Shown one piece after another: positions 5,026 to 5,266 of a DNA stretch of 5,266 bases. The stretch comes from Ruminococcaceae bacterium UBA7217 (lineage in GTDB: Bacteria; Bacillota; Clostridia; Oscillospirales; Acutalibacteraceae). The stretch covers positions 1 to 5,266 of the forward strand of contig DKTZ01000007.1 of NCBI GenBank assembly GCA_002490425.1. Reading direction: 5' to 3'. The notes beneath the pieces are model-generated. The model was not told where the DNA came from. It did no database searches and saw only the letters and a list, made by a program, of their open reading frames with translations. The translations under genes were made by a program, and so were the position numbers. Each line of letters starts with the position of its first letter. Position 1 is the first letter of the stretch.

Positions 5026-5153
5026 AAATTTTTCCCCTTTTATGTAATATATAAATCTACCTGTCAAAGGCGAAGAAAAAATCAAGTTTAAATGCTTCAA
5101 ATTCGACTTTTTTCACCAATAATTTCAACAAAAATTATTAACAGCATAGAAAA

Positions 5154-5182
5154 ATTATAGCATAATTGCACAAATAATGCAA
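5154..5182 (-). promoter_or_regulatory. promoter of the EF-G-2-like gene (extended -10)
   Basis: Read on the minus strand: TTGCAT (complement of 5177-5182, 3/6), a 17-bp spacer, then TGC directly before a perfect TATAAT (complement of 5154-5159). The TGn extension compensates for the weak -35. The 20 bp upstream of the -35 (5181-5200) are all A/T, like an UP element. The predicted start near 5147 gives a leader of about 120 nt. That leader contains an A/T-only stem (5118-5125 with 5132-5139) but no terminator. Confidence 0.62.
5160..5180. repeat. operator-like dyad inside the EF-G-2 promoter spacer
   Basis: Positions 5160-5167 and 5173-5180 are inverted repeats with one mismatch (7 of 8 pairs; outer arms GCAT/ATGC) around a 5-bp centre. 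The dyad occupies the spacer between the -10 and -35 and part of the -35, where a bound protein would block RNA polymerase. No known repressor consensus is recognised. Confidence 0.4.
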
Positions 5183-5266
5183 ATAAATTTAATTTATATA
5201 TCCTACAATATTTATATTCGGTTTTTGTGCAATATACTATTTGTAATTATTGATTTTTTGCTTTTA
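5183..5266. other. AT-rich non-coding right edge
   Basis: No coding region is supported. TTTGTGCAAT occurs on the plus strand at 5224-5233 and again inverted at 5165-5174 in the EF-G-2 promoter. The plus-strand copy runs into TATACT (5233-5238, 5/6 to a -10), so a divergent promoter reading out of the window is possible, but no -35 is seen. A perfect A/T dyad lies at 5183-5189 and 5191-5197. Confidence 0.45.

Noticed and set aside
5039..5067. Minus-strand promoter TTGACA (5062-5067) with CATAAA 17 bp downstream
   Set aside because: The -35 is perfect, but transcription would start at about 5032, after the SD of the EF-G-2-like gene, leaving a message without its ribosome-binding site.
5026..5100. 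25-residue N-terminal extension of the EF-G-2-like protein from ATG 5100
   Set aside because: No SD lies before 5100, the extension is not EF-G-like, and ATG 5025 has a strong SD and begins just before the P-loop as in the family.

Overview
This AT-rich window looks like chromosomal DNA of an endospore-forming, low-GC Firmicute, most likely a clostridium. The evidence is a SpoIIQ-like forespore protein, strong AGGGG-type Shine-Dalgarno (SD) sites, SigA-like promoters and U-tailed terminators. An affiliation with gut Oscillospirales/Ruminococcaceae is a guess from overall sequence style. No mobile element, CRISPR array, tRNA or rRNA is visible.

Layout. Positions 1-137 are a very AT-rich non-coding region with nested palindromes and a possible promoter. 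Positions 138-240 hold three consecutive perfect hairpins, the last a classic terminator. They are separated by a G-free, C-rich linker, and together look like an unannotated small RNA. A spoIIQ-like gene follows at 304-960 (TTG start), with a candidate SigF promoter at 257-285. Next come a short Sfp-type phosphopantetheinyl transferase (1038-1508) closed by a terminator, an 81-residue XRE-type helix-turn-helix (HTH) protein ending in a hydrophobic tail (1682-1927), and an APH/fructosamine-kinase-fold phosphotransferase (1993-2898). A bidirectional terminator (2901-2938) separates these from a convergent minus-strand gene (2950-5025). That gene encodes an EF-G-like translation-factor GTPase of the EF-G-2 subfamily, with non-canonical GTPase motifs. 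Its promoter, with a perfect extended -10 and an operator-like dyad, lies in the AT-rich DNA at the right edge.

The genes do not form one pathway. Each appears to have its own promoter, so this is a housekeeping/sporulation neighbourhood rather than an operon. The most interesting element is the putative small RNA just upstream of the forespore gene: its unpaired CCCCU motif is complementary to the AGGGG core of the ribosome-binding sites of three of the five genes here. The other points of interest are the altered GTPase motifs of the EF-G paralogue and the apparently shortened HTH gene whose 3' end overlaps the promoter of the next gene.
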